Positions 33,445 through 45,800 of a stretch of DNA of 64,000 nt are shown one piece after another. The position numbers and the translations under genes were made by a program. The stretch's first letter is position 1. Each line of letters starts with the position of its first letter. The notes under the pieces are model-generated. The model saw only the letters and a list, made by a program, of their open reading frames with translations, searched no databases and was not told the origin of the DNA. Source of the stretch: Talaromyces rugulosus (taxonomy: Eukaryota > Ascomycota > Eurotiomycetes > Eurotiales > Trichocomaceae); NCBI RefSeq assembly GCF_013368755.1, contig NC_049564.1:1744001-1808000 (forward strand). Reading direction: 5' to 3'.

Positions 33445-35379
33445 TTACTCAGCAGTCTCCTTCTCCTTGACACTCTCCTTCTCCTTCTCACTCTCCTTGA
33501 CATCCTCATGCACCTCAGCAGCATACAAATCCGCCAGCCCCAACTCGCGATGAATCTGATCAATCCTCTCCTTATCCGCCGCAGCAACACCCTGACTCCC
33601 AAAAATCACATCCATCTCCTCGAGCGTCAACTGCTTTGTCTCTGGCACAAACACCCAGACAAATACCGAGCCCAGCAGCGTAATCAGCCCAAAGAAGATA
33701 AACGTGCCATACGCCATACCCGTAATCATATCCGGCGTAACCTGCCCAACAATAAAATTATTCATCCAGTTGGCGCTCGCGCCCAACGCGATTCCGTAGG
33801 GCCGCGCGCTCAGTGGCCACACTTCGGCCACAATGATCCATGCACAGGGGCCCCAGGACCAGCCAAAATTGGCAGCGAAGAGCCACACCATGACGACGGC
33901 TGCCCAACCCGCAGACTGGTGGGTCGGCCATTGGTGCTGGTTTTTGGCGAAGATGACGGCGATGATCAGGTGGCAGACGGCCATGGCAATGGCGCCGGAG
34001 ATGAGTACGGATTTGCGGCCGATTTTGTCGACGTAGAGCATCATTGGGATGGTGGTGACGAACATGACTGTAGAGACTTAGTAAGAGATATCGAGATAAA
34101 TGTGAAGAAAAAACGTACCGATTCCCACGACACCGGTGGCCAGCAGCGAAGTTGTGTTTGTGGACATGCCCAACGCTGCGAAAATTGTCGGGGCATAGTA
34201 CAGCACCGCATTGATGCCAGTCCACTGCTGGAAAAACATGGTCATCGTAGCCACAATCACGCGCCGAAACATGGGCATTGTCTTGAACAGCGAGCCAATA
34301 GCGACAAACTGCAGTTTCGCCGTATTCATCGCCGAGGGCTCGGACAAGTGCGGGAATTTCTCAGCGATGGAGCGCTTCTCAAACAGAGACTGCGCTTTAA
34401 TTTCCAAGAATTCAAGCTCGACGGCCTCGTCGTTGCGGTCTCCACGTAGCTGGGCAATCACCTTGCGCGCTTCCTCCTCGCGGCCGTGGTGTACCAGCCA
34501 TCGAGGCGAATAGGGCATGAAGATCATGCCGACGAAGAGCAGGATGGCAGGCGCCAGCTGCAGACAGAGGGGCACAAGCCAGGCGGCGTCGCTCTGTCCG
34601 TCGCCAGTGCCGCCAATGTAGTTTGTTCCGTAGTCGATCCAGAAGGAAATCATGATACCGAACTCGATGGAAAATTGCTGCAAACCGACTAGCAACCCAC
34701 GGATCTCGGGAGGAGCACACTCGGCATTGTCTATAGAAATCAGAAATAAACTTCTTAAGTATAGGAGATGGGGATATTACACATTGGAACAATCATCCTA
34801 GCACGAGTTAGCAGATCGAGTTAGCAGATCGTCTCCAACCATACATAGCTAAATTCAAACTCACGACAACGAACCCACTCCCATACCAGTAATAAACCGA
34901 CCAGCCAAAATTGAATTGGCCCCGGCCGAGGTCACTCCCGTGCATTGGATGATGACGCCAACGATAAAAACCACGGTGTTAATCAGGATCGCGTGCTTGC
35001 GACTCAGCGTCTCAGCAAGAAACCCAGAGTACAGTGTCCCGAACCAGGCGCCCAGCTCGAGGATTGAAGTCAGCCATCCTTTCTTGGTCGAGTTGGTGGT
35101 GTATTCGCCCATGTGGTTTCCAAAGGCCGTCATGGTCAAGACGCCTATCCCGGAGGAGCAATTAGTACCGGACACATACATCAATGTTTGAACAAGAGAG
35201 GCCATACCGCTAAAGACACCCTGGTTGTATCCATACAACAGCCCACCCAGACACGCAAACATTGCAATGCCGACAACGCGCAGATTCTGAAAGACAGCCA
35301 TCGGCCCCGACGAGCCAGCAAGGGCCAGGCGGCGCTTGAGGGCAGCATCCTCGGCATGAGAACCAAGAACAGGAGCCAT
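33445..35379 (-). CDS. MFS sugar transporter
   Basis: Four exons fit in phase: 34865-35379, 34781-34797 (17 nt), 34119-34730 and 33445-34067, for 588 residues. The tiny exon restores GVGSLSMIVPMYNAECAPPEIRG, the family signature for helix 4-5. Other landmarks are GGLLYGYNQGVFSG in helix 1, PYSPRWLVHHGREEEA in the loop after helix 6, QQWTGINAVLYYAP in helix 7, DKIGRKSVLI before helix 9, and PETKQLTLEEMD after helix 12. Twelve TM helices are expected, with N- and C-termini in the cytosol. It is a proton-linked or facilitated sugar/quinate-type carrier of the plasma membrane; the substrate cannot be told. The C-terminal tail is rich in Lys/Glu (KESEKEKESVKEKE). A TATATA box lies about 120 bp upstream (35498-35503). 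Confidence 0.94.
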
Positions 35380-36012
35380 GACAGGAAGCTAGTTATCGTC
35401 AATTGGTTATAAACTGCGATGAATCGCGAATGAATGGCACAATGGTGATCTGTCCAGGAACCGAGTCAACTGACACTTGGCGAGGGAACCGCCCGGCTAT
35501 ATATGCGCCAGAGGAGGATTGCATTTTTGCCGTTTCATCACTGCAGCTAATAGCTTAATAGCTAGCCATCTGGCAGACTCACGGTCTCCAGAGAGACCAT
35601 TGATAAACCGTGACGAGACATTCAGGCTGAATGCAAGAGTGAAGAAGGCTTTCCTTCCTGACCGGGGAAGGCGCGCGGGCTAACCCCGCACTGCAGGCTG
35701 ACTCCACGGGGAGCCCGGTTAATAAGGGTTGCGGCGCTAGCGAGTATGCGGCATAGTTGATATTGGGAAATTATTATACCACGGGTTGCATCTGCCCGGC
35801 TAAAGAGGGCGATGCTGTCACGCACATGGCCGGGAAAAATCTGGAAGATTACAGTCTGCGTGTACCTACATCTACAACCATAGACATGGTAAAATAAGCA
35901 AGTATTGACTAGTATTGACTTGAATTAACCTAGGCTCACAGCCTGAATGTATATACACAACATGACTGCTATCAGAACTCATTCAAACCCCCTATCCGTC
36001 CGGCATATCGGC
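35380..36012. promoter_or_regulatory. Upstream region of the transporter
   Basis: 633 bp. It holds a TATATA at 35498-35503 for the minus-strand transporter, and the 3' flank of the sedolisin. No further gene is seen. Confidence 0.5.
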
Positions 36013-37898
36013 CTAAGCCGCAAGAGCAAGCTCCTTGAGCTTGGGGAAGTTGGGCGTGCCGTGGCCGGTGACAGGGTCCCAGCCGGTGGTGGCCTGCCAG
36101 CTGGCGCCGTCGATGACTGCGCCGCCAGGGAGCTCGGATCCGTTGAAGCGGGAGAAACCATTGCAGCCGCTGCTGCCTCCAGTGGTCACGTCGTTGAGAC
36201 CAGCGTAGGCCTTGCTGTAGATCCAAGGGTTCAAGAAACCAAGGGTAGACTTGCCAGCGCGCAGACGAGCATCGTTCAGAAGAGCAATGATGGCGGCAAA
36301 AGCCGGTCCAGAGGCAGAGGTGCCCTCGAACTCACCAATGCTGCCCTTGTCGTAGACAGCAAAGTTGACACCCTGCGCAGACACGTCAGGGAATCCACGG
36401 CCAGATTCATTGAAGATTCCCTTGAACTTGTCAGCCAGTCCGGATGCCAAGTAGCCCTTGACAGCATCGTCCTGCCACGAGGGACGGGCCCAGAAGTCGG
36501 AGAATCCACCGGATGAAAACGCCGCGGCTGTCTCGTTCCAGTCCTGAGTAGCACCGACCGAGGTGACCCATGGGCAGGAAGCCGGGAATTGAGGCATAAA
36601 GTGAGTGGTGTTCTTGCCGTCGTTGGTGACACATCCCGCGCCGACACCCGAGTCGCCGGAAGAGAAGATGACCGAGACACCACGGCTACCAAGTTGCTTG
36701 TACAAGTCGCAGACGGTTTGAGCATACTTCGGGGGGATCGTCTGCTCGTCCTCGCCGTACGAGGTTGAGATGACCTGAGGCAATTCGTCGTTAGACAACT
36801 TCAAGACACCCTTCAAGAACTCGAGGTAGGGCTCGTTCTGGTTTTGGGACTCGTCGGGCTCGTTGATGTCAGGAACCAATTTTCCAAGGCCGCCAGTCGA
36901 GAATTCGGTGATGGGGAGGGGAGCTGCCAGGCCCAAGATGTACTGGAGATCCAAATTGGCCTCGCCGCTGTCATCGGTGTCATCATTCTGCTCGTTCTTT
37001 CCGCCGTTGAATTCAATCACGGAGAAGTTCTGTCCAGCGGCCCAAGGAGCAAATTTCTTCTCGAAAAGTGCGAGGTCAGAATAGCGAGCATATTCCTTGA
37101 GGTAACTGGAAAAGGCAATCTTGCTGCCGCTCTTGGCGTCAGCCGTGTAGTTGCCGATTCCGTACTGCTTCTTCAAACAGGTGGGAGTCACAATGGTACC
37201 GCACTGGTCGCTAGCACCGCCGGTCTTGATACCAGCACGGTGGCCCTGGAGAGCGCTGAGGCGACTGCCTGTGAGCTCCTTGGCGCGAGAGGTGGAGTGC
37301 ATAGCATTGACCGCGCCGAAGCGGGTGGTGGGCTGGATCATGTAGATGTGGTCCGCAACATCGTCAGGGACCGAGTATTGCAGAGTGCGGAGGGTGCGCA
37401 CTCGGCGCTCCTCGCTGGTGTACCACTGGAACTGGGTATCGAGCAGCTCATTGGCGACACCGACGGTGGTTGTGAAGTCGACCCAGTCGGCGTCCTGGAC
37501 AATATCAGTCACGCCAGCGGACTGCAGCCAGCTGACGACCGACTCAACGGCCTGGCTCGAGGGGAGCAGCATCTCCTTCATCGCCTCGTGAGACTGGAAG
37601 TGTTGTCCATACTTGGGGTTTCCGGGAGTGGACATGTCCAGGACGGTCTGCTCGAAACCGGCGGCGTCATTTTGCTGGAGGGCGATCTGGAGGCGGATCT
37701 TCTGGGCACTTGCGGCATTGCTAGTGTATTTCCAGCCTATATAGACATGTCGGTCGTCAGTAAACACGATGAATGTAGACAAAGAAGGCAGTGTGACGTA
37801 CCGTTTGGAGTCATCCGTAGTTTTTCGAGGACCTCGCCGGCAGCCGACGAGGCCAACAGCGACAGGGCTGCGACGGAGAGGATATCACGACCGAACAT
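36013..37898 (-). CDS. Sedolisin (S53) tripeptidyl-peptidase
   Basis: Exons 37802-37898 and 36013-37736 join in phase to 606 residues, the usual sedolisin length; the intron is 65 nt. A signal peptide ([21 protein letters not shown]) is followed by a ~190-residue propeptide of the Pro-kumamolisin type ([15 protein letters not shown]...). The catalytic Glu and Asp lie in [10 protein letters not shown], the oxyanion Asp in [10 protein letters not shown] and the nucleophile Ser in [13 protein letters not shown] calcium site is indicated by the late [13 protein letters not shown]. The family is active at acid pH in secreted or vacuolar compartments and removes tripeptides from the N-termini of proteins or cuts endoproteolytically. 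Likely role: extracellular protein breakdown. Secretion signals are clear; TPP versus endopeptidase is not settled. Confidence 0.95.
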
Positions 37899-38676
37899 GA
37901 TGGCTTGTTGGGGTCAAGGTGCTGACTGGCATGTTGGCTCCGGGGGTCGCGGGCGTCTCTGGGATTAAGTAGCATCTGGCTTGCGCCAAGGCATTGCTGG
38001 CAATTCGCACAGGATCGCGTGCTGCCATCTCCAGTACTACTGTCAGTGTTTCACTGCTTCACGAGCATCGCCGCAATCGATGGATTCAAAAGCAGTGGCT
38101 GGCCAGTAGGAAGCCATCGCCCCTGGAAAGCCAAGGGGCCAAGCGGCGCCCAGTGGAGCACTGCAGGCACAGATCGCCAACAATAATCGGGCGAGAATTT
38201 AACTAGGGGCCAGGCCTGCGTCGGAGAAGAGTTGTCGCTGGAATTGAGCTGTATTGACACGTTGAAGCGTTGAGCTGCTGTGAAATTAAATAGAGAGAGA
38301 GAGAAAGTCAAAGAGTGAAGTTAATGGGAGAATGTGGTGAAGAAGCCCAACCGCCGAAGGAAAGAACGAGGCAGCAGCGGTTTCAGCCTCGGCGCAACCC
38401 AAGACGGGCTCCCCAATCTTTGCCCGCGCCAAGCGAGTTAGCACCATGGCGATCATGTCGCAGTGCATTACTATTTGATAAGCTTGTTGCATCGATCCAT
38501 ATATTCTCTCGTATCGGTCTTGGAATTTTACTCTGAATCTGGCAGGTGCCTCTTGACAAAGTGGGATCGCAGAAAATACAACACAACATTACTCAGTGAT
38601 ACAGGCAGGTCTCAAGAGTCAGAAATTGATTGAAGTGACCACCGCAGTTCGCTAGCAACTACACACAGACAGCTCA
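37899..38676. other. Intergenic region, tandem minus-strand genes
   Basis: 778 bp upstream of the sedolisin and downstream of the NmrA-like gene. Only short non-conserved frames are present, plus a purine-rich GAGAGAGAGAGA stretch at 38291-38302. Confidence 0.45.
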
Positions 38677-39712
38677 TTATGCAAGCAGTTTTCTAAGCGT
38701 CGTCTCGACATCCTCCGGTTCTCGTCCCAGTGTATCTCTCAGCAGCGGCGTCACAACACTGCACTCGCCATTCGCAATAGCCGGCCATGCAGTCGCCCAC
38801 TTCTTGCTCAGGTCCTCGCCATGATAGGTCAGGTTTGCTGGGTTTTGTGGTTGTGCCGTGTACTCGTCGACAGAAACTTTCTTGATCTTGATATCCGACT
38901 TGCCAATGATCTTCCCCAGGATTCCGACCACCTCCGCGAGCGTCAACACCTTGGGCCCCGTCAACAACAACGTCTTGTTGAGATATGGAAACGCCAGCGG
39001 GTTATGCACATAAGTGGCAATGATCTTGGCCGTAGCTTCACCGAGCTCATCGCGCTTTACCCATGCGACGCCTGGTCCAGACCCGTCGTGCGGGATCTTG
39101 ATCTCGTCGACGGGTGCCGCAGGATCGAAGAATGCAGTGTAGATGGGGAAGGATTCCGAGTACAGGCCCTCGCGAATAACTGTATACGTGAAGTTGGGGT
39201 GAGCTGGGCTTCGGGCGAGTTCGTCCAGGTAAGCTTCGGTATCGAGATGCGCTTGCATCACCAGGGCTTCCGACTCTTTGCGGAGGTTTCCGCCGAAGGC
39301 GAGAGAGGAGTAGAAGATGTGCTTGACGCCACTACGAATAGCGGCATCGATAGCTATGCGGTGAGCCTGGATGAGAAAGGTGGTGGTCAGTTACCCCCCT
39401 CCCCTACTTGTATTCATTCTGTGTAGATCAAAAGCGCACCTTGGATCGGTGTTCGTGCTCGCAAGAGGCATAGGAAATCAAAAACAGCGCGCCAATTCCT
39501 TCAAAGACGCGCTCCAACGTCGACGGGTCGTCATAGTCAGCGCGACGCACGACTGCCCCCTGGCGACTCTCGGCAGCGAGTTTGTCGGGGTTGCGAGCGA
39601 TGAAGACGAGGTTTGACGCAGGGACGAGCGGGAGAAGATGCTGCACTGTGCTGCCTCCAAGGCCGCCAGACGCGGGGAATACTCCGACTTTGCTCATATT
39701 AACAATTGACAC
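38677..39712 (-). CDS. NmrA-like NAD(P)-binding protein
   Basis: Exons 39440-39712 and 38677-39366 join in phase; 320 residues if translation starts at 39712 (MSIVNMSKVGVFP), 315 from the ATG at 39697. The N-terminal Rossmann motif reads GVFPASGGLGGSTVQHLL, in the GxxGxxG manner of NmrA and atypical SDR proteins. Conserved later blocks are FIARNPDKL, GIGALFLISYAS and VKHIFYSSLAFGG. The C-terminal half has the NmrA-like YTVIREGLYSESFP and PAAPVDEIKIPHDG loops. Such proteins sense the NAD(P) redox state or act as reductases; no function can be assigned. No TM segment is present. Confidence 0.9.
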
Positions 39713-40349
39713 TAATATATGTTTATGTAATTGAAGTTTTTTATAAACTATTCACTGGATGAGTTGAGGTTTTGGTCAATTTATACCCACGGTCAGTCAC
39801 AAATAGTGTCGTCATCACTGGCGGAAAAGCGACAAACTTAGTCACAACTCCGCAAGCATAACTAAGCACAATCTATGGCCATTGATAAGGAATAAATTAC
39901 CTGGGGATTAAAATCTACTTGCAGGAAATAAGAGTGAATTGACTTGACCCCTAAATCCCTGAATGCCATGAGTTGTCAACTTGTCAGTGCAACCGTGATC
40001 GGATACTATTTGCGACTAGTCAGATAGTAACGGATTGCTGCTGATTTGATCGGCGGCTTAGAAAAGGATCGGAGCCAGGGTAACGGTAATACCGCACAAT
40101 ACAATAGAATACTAGAGAACACATAGTAATCCGGTAATACACGTCAGATTCTGCTGACCCCGGATTTCCGCTGTTTCACTAGAGGCTCCATCGCTGCCCC
40201 ACTAATTACCTCATGTGGCACTGAAGAGTCACAGTGATTGGCTGCGGATGTCGGTGCGCAGGTAAATATAGAAGACGGAGTGAGACATGATTTCAGATTT
40301 CAGTAACTGCCAACAATGACTCGTATTTAATATTTCGCTCCTTCCTGCT

Positions 40350-40386
<37 letters not shown>

Positions 40387-40479
40387 TCTTCTCATCCACA
40401 GTTGTCACGTCTTTTTCCTCTTCATCTTCCTACAAACTCGTTCAACCAGTCAATAATACAATCAACAACAATCAACAAC
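39713..40479. promoter_or_regulatory. Divergent region with CT microsatellite
   Basis: 767 bp between divergent starts. A perfect (TC)16 tract runs at 40352-40383, about 95 bp before the 8-Cys gene's ATG, in its leader. Nearby are TTTCCTC- and CTTCTTCTC-rich sequences typical of fungal 5' UTRs. No other gene. Confidence 0.6.
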
Positions 40480-41040
40480 ATGTCTGCCGTCACCACCTCC
40501 CTCTCCTCGGTGGTTTCCACCACGGCCACCGCCTCCATCCCAACACACTCGTGCGCCGTCACCTACGAAATCCCCACCCAGGACGCCGCCTGCGGTGCCG
40601 TACACTCGGACATCTCAGACAAGATCATGAAGCAATGCTGCGGCGACGCCGACATCGTGAGCATTGACGGTGGTTGCGCCTCATACTGCCTCGCTCAGGG
40701 CAAGGACGTCGGCGAACTGTCCAAGTGCCTGTACTCGAACGGCTTCACGGGCAACAGCGTCTACTGCAACAAGCCCCAGACCGCGACGGCTACTGGTACG
40801 GGTACGGGCACGGGCACTGCTACCAGCACTGGAAGCTCTGGCAGCACCGCAACTGGCACTGCGGCGACAACGACGACGACCGGCACTGCCACGACTTCCG
40901 GTACTGGGACCGCTACAGGCACGAGCGCCACTGCGTCGACGACCACCGGAGCTGCTGTCCCCGTTGCCAAGGTGTCGACCGGCGGCGTGGGTGTTTTGGC
41001 TCTCCTGTTCTGCTCGGCTCTGTTTGGTGCCATGGCCTAG
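40480..41040 (+). CDS. 8-cysteine surface protein with GPI-type C-terminus
   Basis: A single exon of 186 residues from the ATG at 40480 (MSAVTTSLSSVVSTT). Eight cysteines occur in the first 100 residues, with a central CC pair (KQCCGD) and a CASYC motif. They are followed by a Thr/Gly/Ala-rich tract (TGTGTGTATST..) and a hydrophobic C-terminus (VGVLALLFCSALFGAMA) that fits a GPI signal. The N-terminus has no hydrophobic signal peptide. I recall similar fungal proteins that also lack one. Whether it reaches the ER is unclear: an undetected upstream exon or unconventional export are alternatives. The spacing of cysteines is not clearly that of CFEM domains. Confidence 0.82.
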   Translation: MSAVTTSLSSVVSTTATASIPTHSCAVTYEIPTQDAACGAVHSDISDKIMKQCCGDADIVSIDGGCASYCLAQGKDVGELSKCLYSNGFTGNSVYCNKPQTATATGTGTGTGTATSTGSSGSTATGTAATTTTTGTATTSGTGTATGTSATASTTTGAAVPVAKVSTGGVGVLALLFCSALFGAMA

Positions 41041-41654
41041 ACGTGGCTTTTGTTTTTGTGGCATACATGCCCAAAAAAATCACAGTGGAAATACCAATGT
41101 TTGATAGAAAATGGTCTGGTACTTGAGCAAGTGACGGTACCTTTGTGATATATTACTTGTTGTTTTTATCTTTTTTCCTTCTTTTGTGTACTTTATTATA
41201 TCCCATGAACACAACAATTTATTAACGATTAAATATATTTCAGAAAGCAAAACGTTTTCATACTCGCTCATTCCACTAAACAATGTGTCGATCAATCACA
41301 TGATCCTAACCTAGCCCTATCAGCCACAAACACACATACTCGGTGACCAAAATGATCCCCTGACAGTCCCTAAATAATAGATTTAGGCATTTACGCATTT
41401 CAATGTTTGTCACGGACAGATTATATCCCATCAGAAATAAACCTCATTATTTAGATTAATCTCCTTCCCAATACCGAGATAACGAAACGAGCGTCAGTCT
41501 AATCCAGTCTATATAGTAGTTGATCACCCCAATCCCGATATAAATAATAAAACGAAAAACGAAAAACGAAAACTGAAAAAAAAAGTCAAAACGCCGTGCC
41601 TAGTCTATCCCGATATTAATTCAAAATTTCGCAGCCTTGATGGCAAAAGAAAAA
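41041..41654. other. Convergent 3' intergenic region
   Basis: 614 bp, AT-rich, between converging genes. A small repeat of AACGAAAAACGAAAA type lies at 41551-41575. Nothing else is seen. Confidence 0.45.
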
Positions 41655-42899
41655 TCACTTTTTGGCCTCGGAGCCCACTGGAACAGGCTTCTCGCCGAGA
41701 GCACAAAGTCGGAAAATGTGCCGGGGTTTGGCACCGTTTTCGTCGTCAAGATAGTCGACAACAGCAGAGTCTGAACGTATAATTAGCCTACGAGCCGAGA
41801 AATTAGTGTTAGTGCCAATGATTCGACTTACGCATCGTCGAGCGATTGTCAAACATGACAATCGTGCGCGGCTGCCACCGAACACGAGCCTGAAAATCAT
41901 GGCCGGTGATCATGTGCTGCATGAGGAAATCCTGCAGCACTCGGAACTCGGGCTCCTTCAGGCCCTGGATCTTCGTGATGAACTCGCCATTGATGAACAG
42001 GCATTTCTCGCCCGTCACGGGGTGCACGCGCACAAGCGGATGCACCGTCTCGACCGGGTCTTTGCGCACCAATCCACCCGTCATTCGGGCATGGTTGATC
42101 ATCCTGGACGACGAATGAACGGCCTGGAGTCCATCGATAAACGATTGGAACGTGGGGGATAGGCGCCTGCAGGTACGGGGGGAAAAAGCAAAAATTAGCT
42201 TGGGGAACCAACATTTAGTGGCTGATGGGAAGCGACTAAAATAACTCACTTGTATGCGGCGTCTGTCGCGGCAAAGACCGTGTCTCCACCAACATCGGGT
42301 CCCTGCAGTAGACCCAGCAAGACATAGGCCGGCGGCTGGATCTCATAGCTGACATCCTGGTGCCACAGCGTGGTCGTGGTTCGCTGTTCCAAAAATCGGT
42401 TGATCTCATCCGCATTGCCGTCACGGTGGATGATGTGGAAGCCAGGGTAGTCCTTCATGGACCCTGAGATGGGCTGGTAGTTCGGTTTGCCGAAGTGGCG
42501 CATAAAATTGTACTGCTCTTCAGGCCCGGCATCGATCAAGTCCTGTTCTGGAAACGCAACCACTTTGCGCTCGGCAATGAGGAGGGCGAGCTCATCTTTG
42601 GCGGCATCGGACAGATTGTTCAATTGCACACCTTCGACAATGCTGCCCATACAGGGCTGGATGTCCGTCACCTTGGTCCCGGACACCAGCAAATTTGGCT
42701 TGGACTTGTCCTGCACGCGCAGGGCGGGGTCCTCATAGTCAAACGGACGCAGCGGGTCGAACCACACTTTGTCCCAGCTAGGCAAATATTTGGGGTATTT
42801 GACATTGCCTTCCAGGTCAGGAGAGACTGTGACGTAAGGAATATTGATATCATAGCTTATCGGCTTCTCAGCCTTGGTAAGCGTGACTGTTTCGGACAT
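41655..42899 (-). CDS. TauD/TfdA-family Fe(II)/2-oxoglutarate dioxygenase
   Basis: Exons 42250-42899, 41832-42166 and 41655-41770 join in phase to 366 residues; introns are 83 and 61 nt. The iron ligands are visible: the HxD in TTTLWHQDVSYE and the third His in DNRSTMHSAVVDYLDD, which spans the last splice and confirms it. Other family blocks are FPEQDLIDAGPEEQ, HFGKPNYQPIS and GDTVFAATDAAYK. The family hydroxylates its substrate with O2 and 2-oxoglutarate; known members include sulfonate (taurine) and aryloxyalkanoate dioxygenases and xanthine hydroxylases. The exact substrate is unknown here; a sulfonate dioxygenase role is the default guess. No signal peptide, so cytosolic. Confidence 0.92.
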
Positions 42900-45800
42900 G
42901 GTATGACAGGGCTGTTGGTCTTGTGAGTGGTTCACCGAAGGGGAGGGGGGTGGGATGGGTAGAAAATAATAAAGTAAGCTGGCGAGGTTACCGCGCGAAA
43001 AATGAAAAAGAAAAAAAAAAAAGCGATCGAGCACAGTCTTGTGACGCGCTCAGAGGGACTATAAATCCCTCAAGGGACCCAGAGCATATTTTAGGGGAAC
43101 TGTATTATTGTTCTCACCAAGCAAAAAGATCTCCCCACTCAAGGCCAATCAGCAACCCACCAGCAGCACTGCTTTTCCCACTTGCATTCATCCGGATGGT
43201 GTGCTGCCAGCAGCTGCAGCGCGGCTTATACTAGAGGGGTATATCCAGACGGACAATCTGCTAGTTTCGCGCACACGAGGGAGCACAGAGGGAGAAATCA
43301 ATGGTATCGACCATATCACATGGAGAGTAGCCTCTCCCTTGTTGATCGATGAAAATGGCGGTCAGCACAACTATGACGACCAACCCTACAGAAACCGTCT
43401 GCAAGTGGTAGAGAGGAGCCACAAATCGGAGCAATTACGACATGTCCCAAAGCCCTTGCGACTATCCCGAGGTTTGCGTGTCAGAGCTAGTGGTCATGAC
43501 TGTTGAGATGGTAATTTCAAATTTCATCACAGCGACACAGCAGCGACGGCCTGCATGAGCGATACCGGATCAAAGCACGAGATAATATACCGCTGTTCCG
43601 GGATGATGATAACGCCATCGAGAGATAAAGGAACATGCAAATATGCAGGGGCCTGATTGGTGGCCATATCCCTGTCAATAGCGCATGCTGATGCGTTATA
43701 AGCTCCTTCGAAACGAAAAGAGTGCAGTTGTTATCAGACAATCACCATCCCTGCCCACGTTATGAGATGTGGGCCGTGGAATGCCGTTGGAATTCGCTAG
43801 CCTCCCCGCCGGGATGGCGATTCGCAACAGGCCTTTGTCCTGGAAAACTTTATTGCACCTGAGTGCCAAATGGGAAATGAGCGGGCGGATTATTGTCGTT
43901 ATCCTTTGCGAAAGTTTGGAACGGCCGGGGTAGCACCCGGGCTTTCTCCATCATTGCTCATATCAGCCATAGTCCTCGGTGTTTCTCCGTCAGATGGGCC
44001 GTCCTCAAGCCATCGAGATTCGACACCTCGCATGCGCCTTGGTGTTCATCGATAACGTTATTAAAATCGCAATTTGTGCGCTATGGAACCCACCACGATG
44101 ACAACCCGTTTTTTACGAGCGAAACCCACAAGGTGCTTGCCGCTGGACTAGCGACGGACCGCATTCCCGAGCCAGTTTCAAACGGACCACGGTTGATTGA
44201 CTCCGAGAGACTAGCATGACTAGCAAACCGCCAACATCCTAGATTTTGCCCCGTGAAGTTTGGAAAGCACGATGGCTTATAGAAGGCGCAATGTGAAACA
44301 GCCAGGACGATCACTCAGACTGGGATACCTTGTATAGCGGCTCGGCTAAGCTGCCGGACTATGTTATGGGAGATAATCCACCACAGATAATGAAACTTGG
44401 TGCCCGTTGGAACTTGTTAGTATCAGTCATAATAATTAACTAGTTGCGTGCGAGCGACAACCCGCAGGTAAGCGGAGGCTAGTTCACTTCTCACCGCTTG
44501 CTCAAGGTGAGCCAACACTGCCTGCAATATCAATTATTCCTCAGAAGTGATTGATAATACCTGTGGCCTGGCCCAGCGGTCCTGGTCGCTTTTCGCCCCT
44601 TGATTGGACAGTTCGAGAACTCCTTAGAACAATTGAGGTCAAAGCTGCCAGTCAACATGTAAAATGCAGTCTGTATGCACACTCAACAGGCCATGACTTC
44701 TGCAAAGCTTGATGACACCTTTCATTCGATGCGGCACACCAAAACCCGGAGGATGGAAACGAGATTAATGACCTGCGTGCCTTCATTGGTGCTCGGAACG
44801 CTCCCATGTCGCCCCGATCCCGCCAATTCAAACTAATGCGGACTATGTTGACCTCTTTTGGTTCTTAAAAGGAAGTAGTATTAACAACGGCTCAAATAAT
44901 GAATGCGTTCTTCGGAGTCGAACGACGCGGTCGTACATGATGACACGGGTCGGTCCAGTTAGGCAAATTTCCGCCTCGAGCGCTGTGGGTTCGATGAGAT
45001 AGTCTGACTGACGTGCTGTAAAAAGTATTCGACCTTTCAAGTTGATACTCACCGCTTGAATCGGATCGATCCCCTCTGAGGACCTGACACGCCGGTACGA
45101 CCTTGGAAGACGGTTTGCAGCCCGACTATCAAGCAGCTAGCGTCGGTTGACAGCATAAAATAGACTCGTTATCTCCACCTCGGCACTTTTGTCGGCTTGG
45201 ACGGAGGGTAATTTCCACACTCTACCACCAGCGTGTCCGGTTCTTGTGATTAGTGGATTTAAATCACAGCTGCATTATCGCGCCGCAGGGGAACTGGAAA
45301 GCTGCCAGACCAATCATAGCGTTACCCTGCATAATGCTTTCTTTTCTTCTTCCAGTCCGTTCTGCTCTGGGAACGCTAGTCGATTTTGGAGGCCATACCA
45401 TGCAGTGTGCATTGACGAACTCAACCAGCGTGTCGGGGCTGGACTAGCAGCGAAATTTAGCCGACCTGTCAAGGGTCGCGTTCGGTGAGCCAATTAGGCC
45501 TGCTACCAGGTAGCAGTAATGATCTCGTTCAATGAACCGATTATCGAAAAAAAAACCCCCCATTAACAGGACATACTATAGTGGCTAATGTTAGCAAACT
45601 ACAAGGATCGTTGCGGTTTCGGTAATGCCGGACATGCTTCTAACGCGCCACGGAGCAAGCGGATCGGCATCACTGTGCGTCGTCGATGTGTGATGCTGAC
45701 TGCGTTGCTGCATGTCCGTCCATTGCTCTATCCTCTGCATATTGCGCCATGGACATCGATGTTGACAAAAGGCGTGCGCCTGATAGCTAAGATTTGCCAT

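Noticed and set aside
33508..34449. 313-aa plus-strand frame opposite the MFS transporter
   Set aside because: His/Arg-rich shadow of the transporter; no membrane pattern or family.
36844..37968. 374-aa plus-strand frame opposite the sedolisin
   Set aside because: Caused by the GC-rich third codon positions of the real gene on the other strand; no start context or motif.
40664..41126. Alternative frames over the 8-Cys protein
   Set aside because: Arg/Leu- or His/Asp-rich shadows of the Thr/Gly repeats; the listed frame has ordered cysteines and a GPI-type end.
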